The notes beneath the pieces were generated by a model, which saw nothing but the letters and a program-made list of their open reading frames with translations, was not told where the DNA came from and ran no database searches. Positions 8,781 through 18,470 of a stretch of 64,000 nt of DNA are shown in pieces (positions within the stretch are counted from its first letter, which is position 1; each line of letters starts with the position of its first letter). Position numbers and translations under genes: made by a program. Source of the DNA: Rhodanobacter sp. 7MK24 (GTDB lineage: Bacteria > Pseudomonadota > Gammaproteobacteria > Xanthomonadales > Rhodanobacteraceae); the NCBI RefSeq assembly GCF_014842995.1, contig NZ_JACYXL010000001.1, forward strand, positions 976,388 through 1,040,387. Direction: 5' to 3'.

Positions 8781-10547
8781 TTACGCCACGAACTGCAGCC
8801 GCGCCAGCTCCGCGTAAAGGCCGCCTTCGGCCAGCAGGCTTTCGTGCGTGCCCTGGGCCACGATGCGGCCGCCGTCCATCACCACGATGCGGTCGGCGCG
8901 TTGCACGGTGGCAAGCCGGTGGGCGATGACGAGGGTGGTGCGGCCTTGTTCCAGTCGCGCCAGCGCCTGCTGGATCGCGGCTTCGGATTGCGCATCCAGT
9001 GCCGAGGTGGCTTCGTCGAGCAGCAGCAGCGGCGCGTCGCGCAGGATTGCGCGGGCGATCGCGATGCGTTGGCGCTGGCCACCGGAGAGGCGCACACCGC
9101 GTTCGCCGAGCTCGGCGGCGTAGCCTTCGGGCAGGGCGCGTATGAAGTCGTTGGCTTCGGCGGCGCGTGCGGCTTCGACCACGTCGTCGTCGCTGGCGTC
9201 AGCGCGGCCGAAGCGGATGTTGTCGGCCGCGCTGCCGGCAAAGATGGCGGTTTCCTGCGGTACCAGCGCGATGGCGCCGCGCAGTTCGGGCAGCGCTAGC
9301 GCACGCAGGTCGGTGTCGTCGAAGCGGATGCTGCCGGATTGCGGATCGTAGAAGCGCAGCAGCAGTGCCAGCACCGTGCTTTTGCCGGCGCCCGATGGGC
9401 CGACCAGTGCCACCGTTTCGCCGGGCTGGATGGCGAGGTTGAAGTCATGCAGCGCGGGCGCATCCGGACGGCTGGGATAGTGGAAGCGCACGTGCTCGAA
9501 GCGCAGCGCGCCGCGCACCGGCCGCGGCAACGCTTGTGGCTGTGCGGGGCTGGCGATGTCGGCATGTTCGCCGAACAGTTCGACGATGCGTTCGGTTGCG
9601 CCGGCGGCGCGCAATACATCGCCCCATACTTCGGAAAGGCCTGCCACCGAGCCGGCGGCGAACACCGCGTACAGCACGAACTGGCTCAGCACGCCCACGT
9701 CCAGCGTGCCGGCCATCACGTCGCGCGCACCGGCCCACAGCACCAGGGTGATCGCGCCGAAGAACAGCACGATCACCGCGGCGGTGAGCCAGGCGCGCAT
9801 GCCGATGCGGTGACGTGCCGAGACCAGCGCGCGGGCGATGGCATTGGCGTAACGGCTGCTTTCGATCTGCTCACGCGCGTAGGCCTTCACCGCAGGTGCG
9901 GCGTTGAGCGTTTCGTTGGCGATGGCCGCGGCGTCCGCGAGCCGATCCTGGCTGGCGCGCGACAGCTTCTGCACACGCCGGCCGAATACCAGGATGGGCA
10001 GCATCACGGCGGGGATCACCAGCGCGGTGAGGCCGGCGAGACGCGGGCTGGTCCATGCCATCATCGCGCTGGCGCCCAACAGCATCACCGCGCTGCGCAG
10101 TGCCACCGAGATACCAGAGCCGACCAGCGCCTGGATCACCTCGGTGTCGGTGCCAAGGCGCGAATTGAGTTCGCCCACGCGGCTGCGTTCGAAGAAGCCC
10201 ACGTCCAAGCCGATCACGTGCGCATAGAGTTGGCTGCGCAGCGAGGCCAGCGCGCGTTCGCCCAGCAAGGTGATGCAGAAGTAGCGCGCCGCAGTGGCCG
10301 CGGCCAGCACCAGCGCCACGGCGAACAGGCCGAGGAAGGTGGCGTTGAGCATCGCGGGATCGGCATGCGCGAAACCGTGGTCGATGATCCGCCGTATCGC
10401 CATCGGCAGTACCAGCGTCGCGCTGGACGATATGCCCAGGAACACCAGCCACCCCAACGCCAGCGGCCAATGCGGCCTGAGGAAGGGCCACAACTGGCGC
10501 AGCGCACCGATGCGGCGGGTGGGGCGGGGTTGGGCGGAATCGCTCAT
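8781..10547 (-). CDS. ABC transporter, fused membrane and ATPase domains (MsbA/BmrA type)
   Basis: A half-transporter that would act as a homodimer in the inner membrane, probably exporting a lipid or drug. It has 588 residues from MSDSAQPRPTRRIG. Six membrane helices span about 25-310, with the coupling segment RVGELNSRLGTDTEVIQ, followed by an ATPase domain with Walker A GPSGAGKST, signature LSGGQRQRIAIARA, Walker B LLLLDEATSALD and switch His in VIAHRL. The frame stays open upstream into the neighbouring gene without a real fusion; the ATG at 10547 is the likely start. MsbA itself usually sits with lpxK, which is absent here, so the substrate is unknown. Confidence 0.9.
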   Translation of the reverse strand: MSDSAQPRPTRRIGALRQLWPFLRPHWPLALGWLVFLGISSSATLVLPMAIRRIIDHGFAHADPAMLNATFLGLFAVALVLAAATAARYFCITLLGERALASLRSQLYAHVIGLDVGFFERSRVGELNSRLGTDTEVIQALVGSGISVALRSAVMLLGASAMMAWTSPRLAGLTALVIPAVMLPILVFGRRVQKLSRASQDRLADAAAIANETLNAAPAVKAYAREQIESSRYANAIARALVSARHRIGMRAWLTAAVIVLFFGAITLVLWAGARDVMAGTLDVGVLSQFVLYAVFAAGSVAGLSEVWGDVLRAAGATERIVELFGEHADIASPAQPQALPRPVRGALRFEHVRFHYPSRPDAPALHDFNLAIQPGETVALVGPSGAGKSTVLALLLRFYDPQSGSIRFDDTDLRALALPELRGAIALVPQETAIFAGSAADNIRFGRADASDDDVVEAARAAEANDFIRALPEGYAAELGERGVRLSGGQRQRIAIARAILRDAPLLLLDEATSALDAQSEAAIQQALARLEQGRTTLVIAHRLATVQRADRIVVMDGGRIVAQGTHESLLAEGGLYAELARLQFVA

Positions 10548-10606
10548 GGGCTCGATGCGGTCGGGCGGCAGTCCGTTCCAGATGGGGACGGCGCGGGGCG
10601 ATTCAA

Positions 10607-11728
10607 TCAGGCTGCCTGCATCACGCCGTGCTTGCGCGGGCCCTCCATCAGTCGTGCGCGCAAGCGAAGGAAGGGACGCTCGACTGCGTAATGCAGCAGC
10701 GCGCCTGCGGCGAGGATGGCCAGCGCGTACGCGGCGAAGGCGGCAATCCCGTGCACCATGGGCCACTGCGGCAACGTTTCGTATACCGCATGCATCGCCA
10801 GCTTGTGGCTCAGGTAGAGGCTGTACGAAATGCCGGCGACCCAGCCAGCACCCGGGATGCGCCAGCGCCCCAGCCAACTGGCATTGGCTGCGCCAGCAGC
10901 CACCAGCAGGGCCATCGCCAGTGCCAGCAGCGGGAAGCCGAATACGCTGGCGGTGAAACCGGTCTTGTCGCGGAACAGCCAGATGGCGGCAGCGACAAGG
11001 AGCAGGCCCGCGATGGCGAGTGCGTTGGCGCGCCGCTGCAAGCCGGCCCACCAGCGTGGGCGATACGCCTGGATCGTCGCCAGCAGCACGCCGGCCAGCA
11101 GGCCATCCAATCGCGTCCATGTCGGGTAGTAGATGCATTCCAGCCAGTCCTTGCCGTGCAGCACGGCGTAGCCGCGCAGCAGCATCCCCATCGCTACGAC
11201 CAGCACGCTGCAACCGATGACCAGACCACGCAACGGACGCCGCGCCAGCCACCAAGCCAGCAACGGGAACAGCAGGTAGAAATGTTCCTCCACGCACAGC
11301 GACCACGCGTGCGAGAACGCCTGGTTGTGCTGATAGTCGATCAGCAGGTTCAGCGTGAAGGTGACGAATTGCCATGCCGGTTGCATGCCCGGCACTTCGC
11401 GCCAGCCGGGAAACAATACGTACACCGCCAGCACGCTGAAAAAGACCGGCAGGATGCGGAACGCACGACGCAGGTAGAACGCACCGAAGCGCAGGGGCTC
11501 TCCGCGGCTCAGCGGTTCCAGCAGCTGCCGCCCGATCAGGTAGCCGCTGAGCACGAAGAACAGGTCCACGCCCATCCAGCCGTAGTCGGCGACGGGTTGG
11601 AGCGGACCGCCGATGCCGCCGATCATCCAGGAGTGGAACAGCATCACCCAGGCGATGGCGATGGCGCGCAGCAGGTCGAGGCCGGGCAGGCGTTGCATGG
11701 GTTCCCCCGATGACGCGGCGTTGGGCAT
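10607..11728 (-). CDS. Acyltransferase family 3 membrane protein
   Basis: Integral membrane O-acyltransferase of the OafA/NodX family, which acetylates sugars of surface glycans. About ten membrane helices are seen in 373 residues. The N-terminal motif LDLLRAIAIAWVMLFHSW carries the conserved His, and GVDLFFVLSGYLIG and FYLRRAFRILPVFF are family signatures; CVEEHFYLLFPL is the conserved Glu-His region. Two starts are possible: 11728 (MPNAASS, with AAGGGG upstream) or 11698 (MQRLPGLDL, with GGGGGA upstream). The gene lies 59 bases upstream of the ABC exporter on the same strand, so the two could form an operon. The acceptor is unknown. Confidence 0.88.
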   Translation of the reverse strand: MPNAASSGEPMQRLPGLDLLRAIAIAWVMLFHSWMIGGIGGPLQPVADYGWMGVDLFFVLSGYLIGRQLLEPLSRGEPLRFGAFYLRRAFRILPVFFSVLAVYVLFPGWREVPGMQPAWQFVTFTLNLLIDYQHNQAFSHAWSLCVEEHFYLLFPLLAWWLARRPLRGLVIGCSVLVVAMGMLLRGYAVLHGKDWLECIYYPTWTRLDGLLAGVLLATIQAYRPRWWAGLQRRANALAIAGLLLVAAAIWLFRDKTGFTASVFGFPLLALAMALLVAAGAANASWLGRWRIPGAGWVAGISYSLYLSHKLAMHAVYETLPQWPMVHGIAAFAAYALAILAAGALLHYAVERPFLRLRARLMEGPRKHGVMQAA

Positions 11729-11836
11729 CGAACCCCTTGTCCGGTGCCGGCCCGCGTGTGGCCGCGCAGTGTGCGCAACGCATCGGCGTTCCTCATGCCC
11801 GAACCATGGCAGTTTGCCGGCAGTGCGGCGGAGGGT

Positions 11837-12433
11837 TCAATCCATGCGGCGAGCCGTGATGCGTCCACGGCTGAGGTCGGCGATGCGCTGCTCGGCTTCG
11901 GCAACGCGCTGCGCGGGCAGTTCGAGTTCCAGCGTCACGCCGTGCGCGCCGAATTGTTCCTGCGTCGGTTCGGCTCCCAGCTCGCGCAGACGCGCCTTGA
12001 GCAGGGCCAGTTCCGCGAAGTCGCAGCTGAGGCCCAAGCGCACCGTCGCCACGATCGCGACGCGCTCGGCTGTGCGCAGGCATTCCGCGGCCGTGCCGCC
12101 GTAGGCGCGGGCGAGGCCGCCAGCCCCGAGCTTGATGCCGCCGTACCAGCGCGTCACCACCACCGCGACACGGTCGAATCCCTGGCTCTCGATGGCCTGC
12201 AGGATCGGCCGCCCTGCGGTGCCACCGGGTTCGCCGTCGTCATTGAAACGGTATTCCTGGCCGATGCGGTAGGCCCAACAGTTGTGCGTGGCATCCGCGG
12301 CGGACACCTCGCGCACGAAAGCCAGCGCCTGCTCCGGGGTGGCGACCGGCGCGGACTGGGCAAGGAAGCGGCTTTTCTTGATGTCCTCGGCGTGGCGACA
12401 GGCGGCAACGAGGGTGTGCAAGGAGTCACTCAT
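11837..12433 (-). CDS. yigZ: YigZ/IMPACT family protein (UPF0029)
   Basis: 198-residue protein of the YigZ/IMPACT family. The UPF0029 signature is clear in GEPGGTAGRPIL and VTRWYGGIKLGAGGLARAYGG. An N-terminal YigZ domain (about 1-120) is followed by the ferredoxin-like DUF1949 domain (about 135-195). In eukaryotes IMPACT binds the GCN1/ribosome regulatory system; in bacteria the role is unsettled. The start MSDSLHTLV matches the family. The promoter lies close to that of the divergent DUF218 gene (106 bases apart). Confidence 0.9.
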   Translation of the reverse strand: MSDSLHTLVAACRHAEDIKKSRFLAQSAPVATPEQALAFVREVSAADATHNCWAYRIGQEYRFNDDGEPGGTAGRPILQAIESQGFDRVAVVVTRWYGGIKLGAGGLARAYGGTAAECLRTAERVAIVATVRLGLSCDFAELALLKARLRELGAEPTQEQFGAHGVTLELELPAQRVAEAEQRIADLSRGRITARRMD

Positions 12434-12538
12434 GCGATGCAGCGTAGGCGATGCGCGCCACGGCGTCATGCCTTGCATTACCCTCGGGCTTTTGCCGCTG
12501 GCTTCGGCAGTGGCTTCGATGGATGGAGCGTGGATGCG

Positions 12539-13297
12539 ATGACGATGGATGTGCTGATCGTGCTCGTGCTGCTGGGCCTGGCATTGCGTGTGCTGAAGCG
12601 GCGGCGCACGGCTGCCGTCGCGTTGTGGCTGGCCGTGTTGCTGTTCCTCGCGACAGGCTGCGGCCTGCTGCCGGCGTGGCTGCTGGGCAGCCTGCAAGGG
12701 CCGTATGCGCGGCGCCCCACGATTGCCTGGGCGCCACGCAACGCCATCGTGCTGCTGGGCGCCGGCGCGCAGCGTGCAGCGGACGGCACGGCGGAGCCGG
12801 GAGAGCCGGCGCACAGCCGCATCAACGAAGCGCTGGCGCTGTATCGCGAATGCAAGGCAAGCGGGATGGATTGCCGCCTCGAAGTGAGCGGTGGCGACGC
12901 ACGGCACATCGGCGAGTCGGAAGCCGCGGTATATGCGGCTGCGCTGGAGCGCATGGGCGTATCGGCCGCCGACCTGCTGCTGGAACCGCGCAGCATGAAT
13001 ACGTGGCAGAACGCCCAGTTCAGCGCGCCCCTGTTGCACGCCTACGGCGCACAACGCGTGTTGCTGGTGTCCTCGGCCACGCACCTGCGTCGCGCCAGCC
13101 TGTATTTCGCGCATTTCGGCGTGGCGATCACGCCGGTGCGCAGCGACTGGCTGAAGGAACGCATGGATTGGTGGCCGCAATCGTGGAATTTCGCGGTGGC
13201 CGACGTGGCGTTGCATGAATACGTCGGCGTGTGGCGCTACAAGCTTTATGAAGCGATGGGTTGGAACGTGAGGGCGACCAGCCCCGGCGATGCTTGA
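12539..13297 (+). CDS. YdcF/SanA-like DUF218 domain protein
   Basis: 252 residues with two N-terminal membrane segments (about 4-15 and 25-50) and a DUF218 domain (about 70-240) outside the membrane. Motifs are IVLLGAG, the EVSGGDA turn, NTWQNA and VSSATHLRRA, typical of YdcF/ElyC/SanA proteins linked to envelope integrity. ATG at 12539 (MTMDVL) or 12545 could be used; no strong ribosome site distinguishes them. The assignment is to a domain family only; the reaction is unknown. Confidence 0.85.
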   Translation: MTMDVLIVLVLLGLALRVLKRRRTAAVALWLAVLLFLATGCGLLPAWLLGSLQGPYARRPTIAWAPRNAIVLLGAGAQRAADGTAEPGEPAHSRINEALALYRECKASGMDCRLEVSGGDARHIGESEAAVYAAALERMGVSAADLLLEPRSMNTWQNAQFSAPLLHAYGAQRVLLVSSATHLRRASLYFAHFGVAITPVRSDWLKERMDWWPQSWNFAVADVALHEYVGVWRYKLYEAMGWNVRATSPGDA

Positions 13298-13460
13298 GCC
13301 ACGCTTTGCGCGTCACCGTCCACCGCACGGTTCAGGCATAGGGCAGTCGTCGTAGCGGCTGCGGCGGCGGGGGCTCGTTGGGCATCGGGTCGCCGGAGGG
13401 CATGGCGTGATCCCTGCGCGTACACTGAAGTCTCCGGCTTTGCTTTCAACGGGTGATCCC

Positions 13461-14234
13461 ATGTCTGGCTATGCTTTCGTCATCCTGTTGCTGCTGCTGT
13501 TCGCCCTGAGCGGCTTGCGCGTGCTGCAGCAGTACCAGCGCGGCGTGGTGTTCCGGCTTGGGCGCTATTGCGCCACCCGCGGGCCCGGGTTGACGTGGAT
13601 CATCCCGGCCATCGACCGCATGCTGATCGTGGACATGCGGGTGATGACCCAGGACATCGAGCCCCAGGAAACCATGACCAACGACAATGTGCCGGTGAAG
13701 GTGCGGGCCGTGGTCTGGTACAAGGTGGTCAATCCCGAGCGGGCCATCGTGCAGGTGGCGCGTTTCGAGGACGCGGTGCGGCAGACCGCGCTTACCAGCT
13801 TGCGCAGCGTGATCGGCCAGCACTCGCTGGACGAGCTGCTGAAGGAGCAGGAGAAGCTGTCCAGCACCCTGGGCAAGATCATCGACAAGGTCACTGAGCC
13901 ATGGGGTGTCGAGGTCGACATGGTGCAGATCAAGGACGTCGAGATACCGCAATCCATGCAGCGTGCGATGGCGCAGGAAGCCGAGGCGCATCGCGAGAAG
14001 CGTGCACGAATCATCAAGGCCGAGGCCGAGCACGATGCCGCGCTGAAGCTCACCGAAGCGGCGACCAAGATGGCACAGACGCCGATGGCGATCGAACTGC
14101 GGCGCATGCAGATGCTTACCGAGGTCGGCGCCGAGCAGAACACGATGACCATCGTGATGATGCCTTCGGAATTCGTCAACGCGGCCGATGCGATGGTGCG
14201 CCTGGCCGGCAGGGCACATCGCGACACTGACTGA
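13461..14234 (+). CDS. SPFH/band 7 stomatin-like protein
   Basis: Membrane-anchored scaffold of the stomatin/prohibitin superfamily, 257 residues. One N-terminal membrane helix (about 4-20) precedes an SPFH domain opening with QQYQRGVVFRLGRY and RGPGLTWIIP, then a charged helical segment (about 170-215, QEAEAHREKRARIIKAEAEHD) that drives oligomerisation. The C-terminus holds MTIVMMPSEFVNA. Bacterial stomatins usually sit beside an nfeD protease-like gene; none is adjacent here. The next gene, xseA, is convergent. Confidence 0.92.
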   Translation: MSGYAFVILLLLLFALSGLRVLQQYQRGVVFRLGRYCATRGPGLTWIIPAIDRMLIVDMRVMTQDIEPQETMTNDNVPVKVRAVVWYKVVNPERAIVQVARFEDAVRQTALTSLRSVIGQHSLDELLKEQEKLSSTLGKIIDKVTEPWGVEVDMVQIKDVEIPQSMQRAMAQEAEAHREKRARIIKAEAEHDAALKLTEAATKMAQTPMAIELRRMQMLTEVGAEQNTMTIVMMPSEFVNAADAMVRLAGRAHRDTD

Positions 14235-14280
14235 ACGCGTGGGCCGTTCCGAGGCCGGGACGGAGGCGGATGCTGACGGA

Positions 14281-15633
14281 TTACTTGCCGAGCACCCGCA
14301 ACTTCAGTTCGCCGGTCGCCAGACGGGCCTGCAGATGTTCGCCTTCGCCCACGTCATCGGGTGCACGTACGATCCTTCCGTCGCCGTCGAACAAGATGGC
14401 GTAGCCGCGTTCCAGCGTGGCCAGCGGGCTGACGGCGTGCAGCGTGCGGGCGGCTTGCTGCAGGGCATGGCGGTCGCGTTCCAGCTGGCGGGCGATGGCC
14501 TGGCGCAGGCGTTGGGATTGTTCGGCCAGTTGCCGTTGCAGCAGCGGAAGCCGCTGTTGCGGATGGCGCGCCAGCAGGCGGCCATGCAGGTGGTCCAGCC
14601 GGGCGCGGTCGCGCTGCTGGCGTTCGCGCAGCACGCCAAGCAGGCGGTGCCGCAGATGGGCAAGGCGTTCGCGGTCGCGCGCGAGCCGTGCCTGCGGGCG
14701 CTGCGCCTGCAGGCGCGCGAGCAAGTGGTCGACGCGCTGAGTGAGCGATTGCAGGCGGCGCTGCTCGAACAACGCCAGGCGTTGCCGCAGCTGGCGCAGG
14801 TGACGCAGGGTGGCCTGCGCATCGGGTACCAGCAGTTCGGCGGCGGCCGATGGGGTTGGCGCGCGCAGGTCGGCCACGAAGTCGGCGATGCTGAAGTCCA
14901 CCTCGTGACCCACCGCACTCACCACGGGCACCGCGCTGGCATGGATGGCGCGCGCCACGGCTTCGTCGTTGAAGGCCCACAGGTCTTCCAGTGATCCGCC
15001 GCCGCGGGTGACCAGCAGCACGTCGTAGCGCGAGCTGGCCGAGGCCCTCTTCAGCATGGCGACGATGGCGGGTGGCGCTTCGCGGCCCTGCACCGGCACC
15101 GGCAGCACGTCCACCTCGGCCAGCGGCCAGCGCCGCTCGAGCACGCTGAGCACGTCGCGGATCGCCGCACCGGTGGCGGAGGTGATGACGCCGATGCGTC
15201 GTGCGTAGCGGGGCAGCGGTCGTTTGCGCGCGGCGTCGAACAGACCTTCGGCATCCAGCTGCGCCTTCAGCCGCTCGAACTCGCGTTGCAGCGCGCCTTC
15301 GCCGGCCGGTTCCATGTGCTCGGCAACCAGCTGGAATTCGCCGCGCGGTTCGTACAGGCCCACCCGTGCACGCAACAGCACCTGCATGCCATCGACGGGC
15401 TTGAAGCGCAGCGCGGCGCTTTTCGGGCGGAACATCGCGCAGCGCACCTGGGCGCCGCTGTCCTTGAGCGTGAAATAGAGATGTCCGGAGGCCGGGCGCG
15501 CCACGTTGGACAGCTCGCCTTCGATCCACACCAGCGGCAAGGCATCTTCCAGCAACCCGCGCACCAGCCGGTTCAGCGTGCTGGGTGTGAGGATGTGGCG
15601 GGGTGGAGCGGGGCGGTCGTCGGGCGAAAGCAT
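14281..15633 (-). CDS. xseA: Exodeoxyribonuclease VII large subunit
   Basis: Catalytic subunit of exonuclease VII, which digests single-stranded DNA together with XseB (not in the window). An N-terminal OB-fold (about 12-110) includes VWIEGELSNVARPASGHLYFTLKD. The catalytic domain has GVITSATGAAIRDVL, VTRGGGSLEDLWAFNDE and SAVGHEVDFSIADFVADLRAPTPSAAAE. A long Gln/Arg-rich coiled coil (about 290-410) is followed by the C-terminal segment LERGYAIL. Length (450) is normal. Confidence 0.96.
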   Translation of the reverse strand: MLSPDDRPAPPRHILTPSTLNRLVRGLLEDALPLVWIEGELSNVARPASGHLYFTLKDSGAQVRCAMFRPKSAALRFKPVDGMQVLLRARVGLYEPRGEFQLVAEHMEPAGEGALQREFERLKAQLDAEGLFDAARKRPLPRYARRIGVITSATGAAIRDVLSVLERRWPLAEVDVLPVPVQGREAPPAIVAMLKRASASSRYDVLLVTRGGGSLEDLWAFNDEAVARAIHASAVPVVSAVGHEVDFSIADFVADLRAPTPSAAAELLVPDAQATLRHLRQLRQRLALFEQRRLQSLTQRVDHLLARLQAQRPQARLARDRERLAHLRHRLLGVLRERQQRDRARLDHLHGRLLARHPQQRLPLLQRQLAEQSQRLRQAIARQLERDRHALQQAARTLHAVSPLATLERGYAILFDGDGRIVRAPDDVGEGEHLQARLATGELKLRVLGK

Positions 15634-15749
15634 GAGCAGCCGAGCCTAGCACGTCTTGCCGATGCCGGGTCTTGCGTAACAGTGACTTGGCGGCGGTTGT
15701 GCAGGTAATGCCTGATGTACGGAGCGGTCGATTGTCATGAGCGTTCCGG

Positions 15750-15755
15750 TAGAAT
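15750..15755 (+). promoter_or_regulatory. Candidate -10 box upstream of ispG
   Basis: TAGAAT at 15750-15755 would place the transcript start near 15762. This favours an ispG start codon downstream of the ATG at 15758, at 15794 or 15806. Confidence 0.4.
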
Positions 15756-15805
15756 TTATGCCTTCACGCCGCACGCCACGCGGTGACGGATACATGGTTG
15801 CCCGC

Positions 15806-17065
<1,260 letters not shown>

Positions 17066-17070
17066 ACCGA

Positions 17071-17766
17071 GTGACTGACGGCGCGCAGGAGGCCCTGATC
17101 CTCGATGCCTGGCGCGCGAACGCACGGGCTTGGGAATGTGCGGTGCGTGAGGGGCGCATCGACAGCCGGAAGCTGGTGACCGATCGGGCCATTATCGACG
17201 CCGTGCTTGCGCGTTCGCCCCGCACGGCGATCGACGTGGGCTGCGGCGAAGGCTGGCTGGCGCGGGCGCTGGCGGAAAAGGATGTGCAGGTACTCGGCAC
17301 GGATGCGGTACCGGCACTCGTTGAAGCGGCCCGTGCCAAAGGCGGCGGCGATTTTCGCGTCATGTCCCACGAGGCCATCGCTTCGGGTGCCCTGGATCAA
17401 CGGGCCGATGCGGTGATCTGCAATTTCTCGTTGCTCGGTGGAGCCTCGGTCGATGCCCTGCTCGCCGCGGTGCCGCGCCTGCTGGAGTCGGGTGGCGCAC
17501 TGATCGTGCAGACCTTGCATCCTGCGATGGCCGGTGAGCCGTACGCGGATGGCTGGCGCGAGGGTTCGTGGGTTGGATGTGGCGAGGGTTTCGGTCAGGC
17601 GGCCCCCTGGTATTTTCGGACGCTGGGCACGTGGGTGACCGCTTTCGAGCGAGCCGGCCTGGATCTCGTGCAGTTGGTCGAGCCCTTGCACCCGGACACG
17701 GGGCGCCCGGCCTCCGCGATCTTCGTTGCCGTCGCGCGTCACGCGCCGCCGCAGTCGCCGAATTGA
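17071..17766 (+). CDS. SAM-dependent class I methyltransferase
   Basis: 231 residues with a GTG start 5 bases after ispG, hence probably the same transcript. The Rossmann SAM-binding motif I is TAIDVGCGEGWLARAL (about residues 49-64), the acidic motif II residue lies in VLGTDAVPALVEAA, and a motif IV-like stretch is DAVICNFSLLGG. The C-terminal half (ALIVQTLHPAMAGEP, PWYFRTLGTWVTAFERAGL) suggests a small-molecule methyltransferase; ubiquinone-type and biotin-type enzymes share this fold, but no specific substrate can be assigned. Its 3' end overlaps the convergent aat gene by 28 bases. Confidence 0.82.
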   Translation: MTDGAQEALILDAWRANARAWECAVREGRIDSRKLVTDRAIIDAVLARSPRTAIDVGCGEGWLARALAEKDVQVLGTDAVPALVEAARAKGGGDFRVMSHEAIASGALDQRADAVICNFSLLGGASVDALLAAVPRLLESGGALIVQTLHPAMAGEPYADGWREGSWVGCGEGFGQAAPWYFRTLGTWVTAFERAGLDLVQLVEPLHPDTGRPASAIFVAVARHAPPQSPN

Positions 17767-18470
17767 ACCTGTGAAGCGCAGGGTGCCCAGCTGCCCACGC
17801 GGCCGGGCAGCGCAGTGAGCTGCGCCGCTTCGCGCAGGTAGTTCTCCCGTGGCATTTCCTCGGCGCCCAGGCCCAGCGTGTGCGCATTCGCCACCTGCGC
17901 ATCGATCAACGGCCAGCCCCATTGCCGCAGCAGGGCCGCCAAACTCACCAGGGCGAGCTTGGAGCCGCCGCTTTCGACGCTGAACATCGATTCGCCGCAG
18001 AACAACCGGCCGACTGCCACACCGTAGACGCCACCCACCAGTCGCGTACCGTCCCATACCTCCACGCTGTGCGCGTGGCCCAGCCGGTGCAGCGCGGAGT
18101 AGGCGGCCATCATTTCCGGGATGATCCAGGTGCCGCCGTGCTCTCCGCGCGGCGCGGCGCAGGCACGGATCACGGTGTCGAATGCCTCGTCCACGCTTAT
18201 GCGCCACGACTTGCCGCGCAGTTGCCGGCGCAGGCTGCGGTTGGTGCGCAATGCCTCGGTGCGGAACACGCAGCGCGGGTCGGGCGACCACCACAGGATA
18301 GGCTCGCCTTCGCCGTACCACGGAAAGATGCCCTGGCTATAGGCGGCCAGCAGCCGTGCGGGCGAAAGATCGCCACCGAACGCGAGCAGGCCATTCGGTT
18401 CGATCAGCGCCGTGTCCGGAGCGGGAAAGCGTGCCGGCGAGTCGGAATCGAGTCTGGGCAGGCGGATCAT
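17739..18470 (-). CDS. aat: Leucyl/phenylalanyl-tRNA-protein transferase
   Basis: Transfers Leu or Phe to proteins with N-terminal Arg or Lys, marking them for ClpAPS degradation by the N-end rule. It has 243 residues. Conserved segments are GLLAFGGDLSPARLLAAYSQGIFPW, WWSPDPRCVF, TWIIPEMMAAY, HSVEVW and FCGESMFS. The upstream FemAB-like gene ends in the ATGA overlapping this start, showing coupling. The 3' end overlaps the convergent methyltransferase gene. Confidence 0.95.
   Translation of the reverse strand: MIRLPRLDSDSPARFPAPDTALIEPNGLLAFGGDLSPARLLAAYSQGIFPWYGEGEPILWWSPDPRCVFRTEALRTNRSLRRQLRGKSWRISVDEAFDTVIRACAAPRGEHGGTWIIPEMMAAYSALHRLGHAHSVEVWDGTRLVGGVYGVAVGRLFCGESMFSVESGGSKLALVSLAALLRQWGWPLIDAQVANAHTLGLGAEEMPRENYLREAAQLTALPGRVGSWAPCASQVQFGDCGGA

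Noticed and set aside
8781..11783. A single 1000-residue frame joining ABC exporter and sequence upstream
   Set aside because: The upstream third is antisense-frame nonsense over the acyltransferase gene; the exporter's own start is at 10547.
13332..13403. 23-codon proline-rich minus-strand frame (MPSGDPMPNEPPPPQP)
   Set aside because: Possible small gene, but too short to support without conservation data.
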